From an uncultured Clostridium sp. (GTDB taxonomy: Bacteria; Bacillota; Clostridia; TANB77; CAG-508): a DNA stretch of 8,325 bases. Below, piece by piece: positions 7,327-8,325 of this stretch (position 1 is the stretch's first letter; each line of letters begins with the position of its first letter). The notes beneath the pieces were generated by a model. It was not told where the DNA came from and did no database searches. It worked only from the letters and a program-made list of their open reading frames with translations. The translations under genes were made by a program, and so were the position numbers. The DNA lies in contig USFC01000066.1 in NCBI GenBank assembly GCA_900553865.1, positions 1-8,325 of the forward strand, in the 5' to 3' direction.

Positions 7327-7962
7327 AATTACTTTTTGTTTTTCTTCTTTAAACTTAATATTTGCACTCACCCCACTCAAATCATACTTTGCTATCACAT
7401 AATCAACGAATTGATAAGACAAATTATTCACCACAAGTGTTTGAATACAGAATTTCCAATCAGAGTATACTTTCAATGTCTCGTCATATGGATATTCTCG
7501 CAACAAAGCTGTTTTTATCAACATCGCCTGATGATTTATAGAATTAGCATACAAATATTTCATTGTTACTTTTTTGGGTGCAGATTGCATGGAACTAAAT
7601 CTACCATTCTTAAAACAATATGTTTTACCTGCTAATACGTCAACGTCAATATGTTTTGAAAAAATATTTTCTAAAACTTCAGAATTCCAAAAGCTATCAC
7701 CAGAGTTCATAAAAATGCAATACTCACCTGAAGCAATACTAACCCCCTTGTTCATTGCATTATAAACTCCATTATCAGGTTCACATATACATTTTGATAT
7801 TTTATCAGAATATTCCACTAAAAGATCTACACTTCCATCCGTAGAGCCACCATCTACTATTATATATTCCATATCTTTATAAGATTGTGATATAACACTT
7901 TGAATGGTAGTTTTCAGACCTTGTATATTATTATAATTTATAGTTATAACAGACACTTTCAT
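6286..7962 (-). CDS. Chimeric frame: GT2 glycosyltransferase N-terminus joined to the SecA C-terminal part
   Basis: One continuous frame of 558 codons from the ATG at 7962-7960. Residues 1 to about 205 are a GT2 glycosyltransferase and residues 213-558 are the last ~346 residues of SecA; the two parts are described separately below. No natural protein of this composition is known to me. The GT2 lacks its usual C-terminal ~40 residues, and SecA lacks its first ~555 residues, including the Walker A/B ATPase domain and the preprotein crosslinking domain, so neither half should work as SecA or as a complete transferase. The start at 7962 is chosen over an in-frame ATG at 7992 because GT2 proteins begin at MKVSVITINYNN and because 7992 lies inside the upstream gene. 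The junction falls in a low-complexity A-rich stretch, which suggests misassembly rather than a real fusion. Confidence 0.85.
   Translation of the reverse strand: MKVSVITINYNNIQGLKTTIQSVISQSYKDMEYIIVDGGSTDGSVDLLVEYSDKISKCICEPDNGVYNAMNKGVSIASGEYCIFMNSGDSFWNSEVLENIFSKHIDVDVLAGKTYCFKNGRFSSMQSAPKKVTMKYLYANSINHQAMLIKTALLREYPYDETLKVYSDWKFCIQTLVVNNLSYQFVDYVIAKYDLSGVSANIKFKEEKQKVIDAGGLKIIGTERHESRRIDNQLRGRSGRQGDRGESRFYIGLDDDLMKIFGGDKVTAVYNLLGADEDMPIESRMITKSVESAQRRVEGRNFSIRKNVLAYDDVMNVQREIIYAQRRQVLDGEDLKEKIIKMMDSVAEDLISVYLSEENVNKEALMEDIKSTFGIEEVKSINNEKSNVNEAITEVQDKIHEIYSKKEEEFGSEELRELERIVMLKIVDQRWMDHIDNMDELKNGIGLQGYGQKDPVVQYRILGGEMFDEMTANIKVDVVKFLLNARKKEGGVSKREETSKITNAGLEDTAINLVDGSYKKDEGGMNKTVVNNEPKVGRNDPCPCGSGKKYKNCCGKNA
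7327..7350 (-). other. Junction segment, probable assembly breakpoint
   Basis: These 24 bases encode K-E-E-K-Q-K-V-I. The segment is a plausible reading both for the tail of a Bacteroidota GT2 (after YDLSGVSANIKF) and for the residues before AGGL in a clostridial SecA. It is almost only A and G on the minus strand. A shared low-complexity word of about 20 bases at the exact change of protein family is the usual signature of a k-mer-mediated join between two genomes. Confidence 0.7.
7351..7962 (-). other. GT2 family glycosyltransferase, N-terminal ~204 residues
   Basis: This is a GT-A fold transferase of the WcaA/capsule type. It begins MKVSVITINYNNIQGLKTT, followed by VDGGSTDGS (37-45), the nucleotide-binding EPDNGVYNAMNKG (61-73), FMNSGDSF (84-91) at the metal-binding DXD position, NHQAM (143-147) and SDWKF (167-171) near the catalytic base region. 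The pattern, including IAKYDLSGVS near the end, is typical of Bacteroidota capsule and O-antigen loci. It begins one base after the stop of the polymerase-like gene. No Shine-Dalgarno lies at proper spacing (an AGGA is about 15 bases away), again Bacteroidota-like and unlike every gene in the left part. It would add a sugar to a lipid-linked oligosaccharide; donor and acceptor are unknown. The C-terminal end is lost at the junction. Confidence 0.88.
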
Positions 7963-7963
7963 T

Positions 7964-8325
7964 TTAAAAATATTTATTCCTAATTTGTTCATCAGACATA
8001 TATCTGATAGAAGATGTATTACAATATAAAATGGAGATCCACAAAATAACCCAACTCAAATTGAACTCTGGTGTTCCTGAAGGATATAAAAAAAAGACAT
8101 AAGCTAAACAATATACTCCCATACCTTTTGTTAACATATTCTTCGATTTAAAATACCCTAAAAAAAAGGATTTAATACAAAAGAAAACATAAGGTAACAA
8201 CAAAAAAATTCCACCTTTTAATATAATATTTAAATACCCTGTTTCTATCACTAATCTATTCAACCTATCAATATCAGATACCTCCCAACAATAATAAGTA
8301 CCAGTCATACCACGCCCTATTATCC
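7964..8325 (-). CDS. O-antigen polymerase/ligase-like membrane protein, C-terminal end only
   Basis: The frame is open at the right edge, leaving 119 residues ending at TAA 7966-7964; the first visible methionine is internal. The fragment reads IIGRGMTGTYY, followed by RLNRLVIETGYLNIILKGG, a periplasmic-loop-then-helix pattern seen in Wzy/WaaL-type proteins of Bacteroidota. Two or three hydrophobic helices follow: roughly IILKGGIFLLLPYVFFCI, then GVYCLAYVFFLYP, then WVILWISILYC. Wzy proteins polymerise undecaprenyl-linked repeat units at the outer face of the inner membrane. The gene ends one base before the GT2 start, so the two are an operon pair in a polysaccharide locus. Only the end is visible, so polymerase, ligase or another multi-pass glycan protein cannot be separated with certainty. 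Confidence 0.7.
   Translation of the reverse strand, partial: IIGRGMTGTYYCWEVSDIDRLNRLVIETGYLNIILKGGIFLLLPYVFFCIKSFFLGYFKSKNMLTKGMGVYCLAYVFFLYPSGTPEFNLSWVILWISILYCNTSSIRYMSDEQIRNKYF

Noticed and set aside
7336..7765. Plus-strand frames opposite the GT2 portion
   Set aside because: They are shadows of a conserved GT2 coding frame.
6286..7962. A functional new translocase with a glycosyltransferase domain
   Set aside because: The SecA ATP-binding core is absent and the junction is in low-complexity sequence between parts of different phylum character; artefact explains it better.
7963..7992. Earlier in-frame ATG at 7992 as the start of the GT2/SecA frame
   Set aside because: It lies within the end of the upstream membrane-protein gene, and the ten extra residues do not belong to the GT2 family, whose members start at MKVSVITINYNN-like sequence.

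Overview
The window reads almost entirely on the minus strand and appears to join two unrelated genomes. From position 1 to about 7330 it looks like a low-G+C Bacillota (Clostridia-type) chromosome. It is extremely AT-rich, the genes are tightly packed, each start is preceded by a good GGAG/AGAGG-type Shine-Dalgarno sequence, promoters are of sigma-A type, and the secA 3' end is of Gram-positive type. From about 7350 to 8325 it looks like a Bacteroidota-style capsule/O-antigen locus: a polymerase-like membrane protein followed one base later by a GT2 glycosyltransferase that has no usable Shine-Dalgarno.

Layout in transcription order (right to left). 8325-7964: C-terminal end of an O-antigen polymerase/ligase-like membrane protein, cut by the window edge. 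7962-6286: one open frame whose first ~205 residues are a GT2 glycosyltransferase and whose last ~346 are the C-terminal part of SecA. The switch falls in a short A-rich stretch encoding K-E-E-K-Q-K-V-I, and the most economical reading is an assembly chimera. 6285-6112: intergenic region with two overlapping sigma-A promoters and a near-perfect 39-bp palindrome over them. 6111-4844: a tyrosine recombinase gene broken by a single-base deletion in an A tract. 4813-4785: a near-consensus promoter. 4757-1: a compact, translationally coupled operon encoding a divergent nucleoside-diphosphate-kinase-like protein, mannose-1-phosphate guanylyltransferase (ManC), a glycerol-1-phosphate-dehydrogenase-like enzyme and two GT4-type glycosyltransferases, the last running off the left edge. 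That last gene (1-953) has no stop within the window.

Working together, the left operon should make GDP-mannose, reduce a phosphorylated or polyol-type keto substrate (possibly forming glycerol-1-phosphate), and assemble a cell-surface glycan. The integrase beside the secA 3' end and the lower G+C of the operon (about 18% in a sampled coding line, against about 35% in secA) suggest that the operon is cargo of an integrated island whose integrase has decayed, or has a sequencing error. No tRNA, rRNA, CRISPR array or insertion sequence was seen. There is no gene-free stretch longer than 300 bases.
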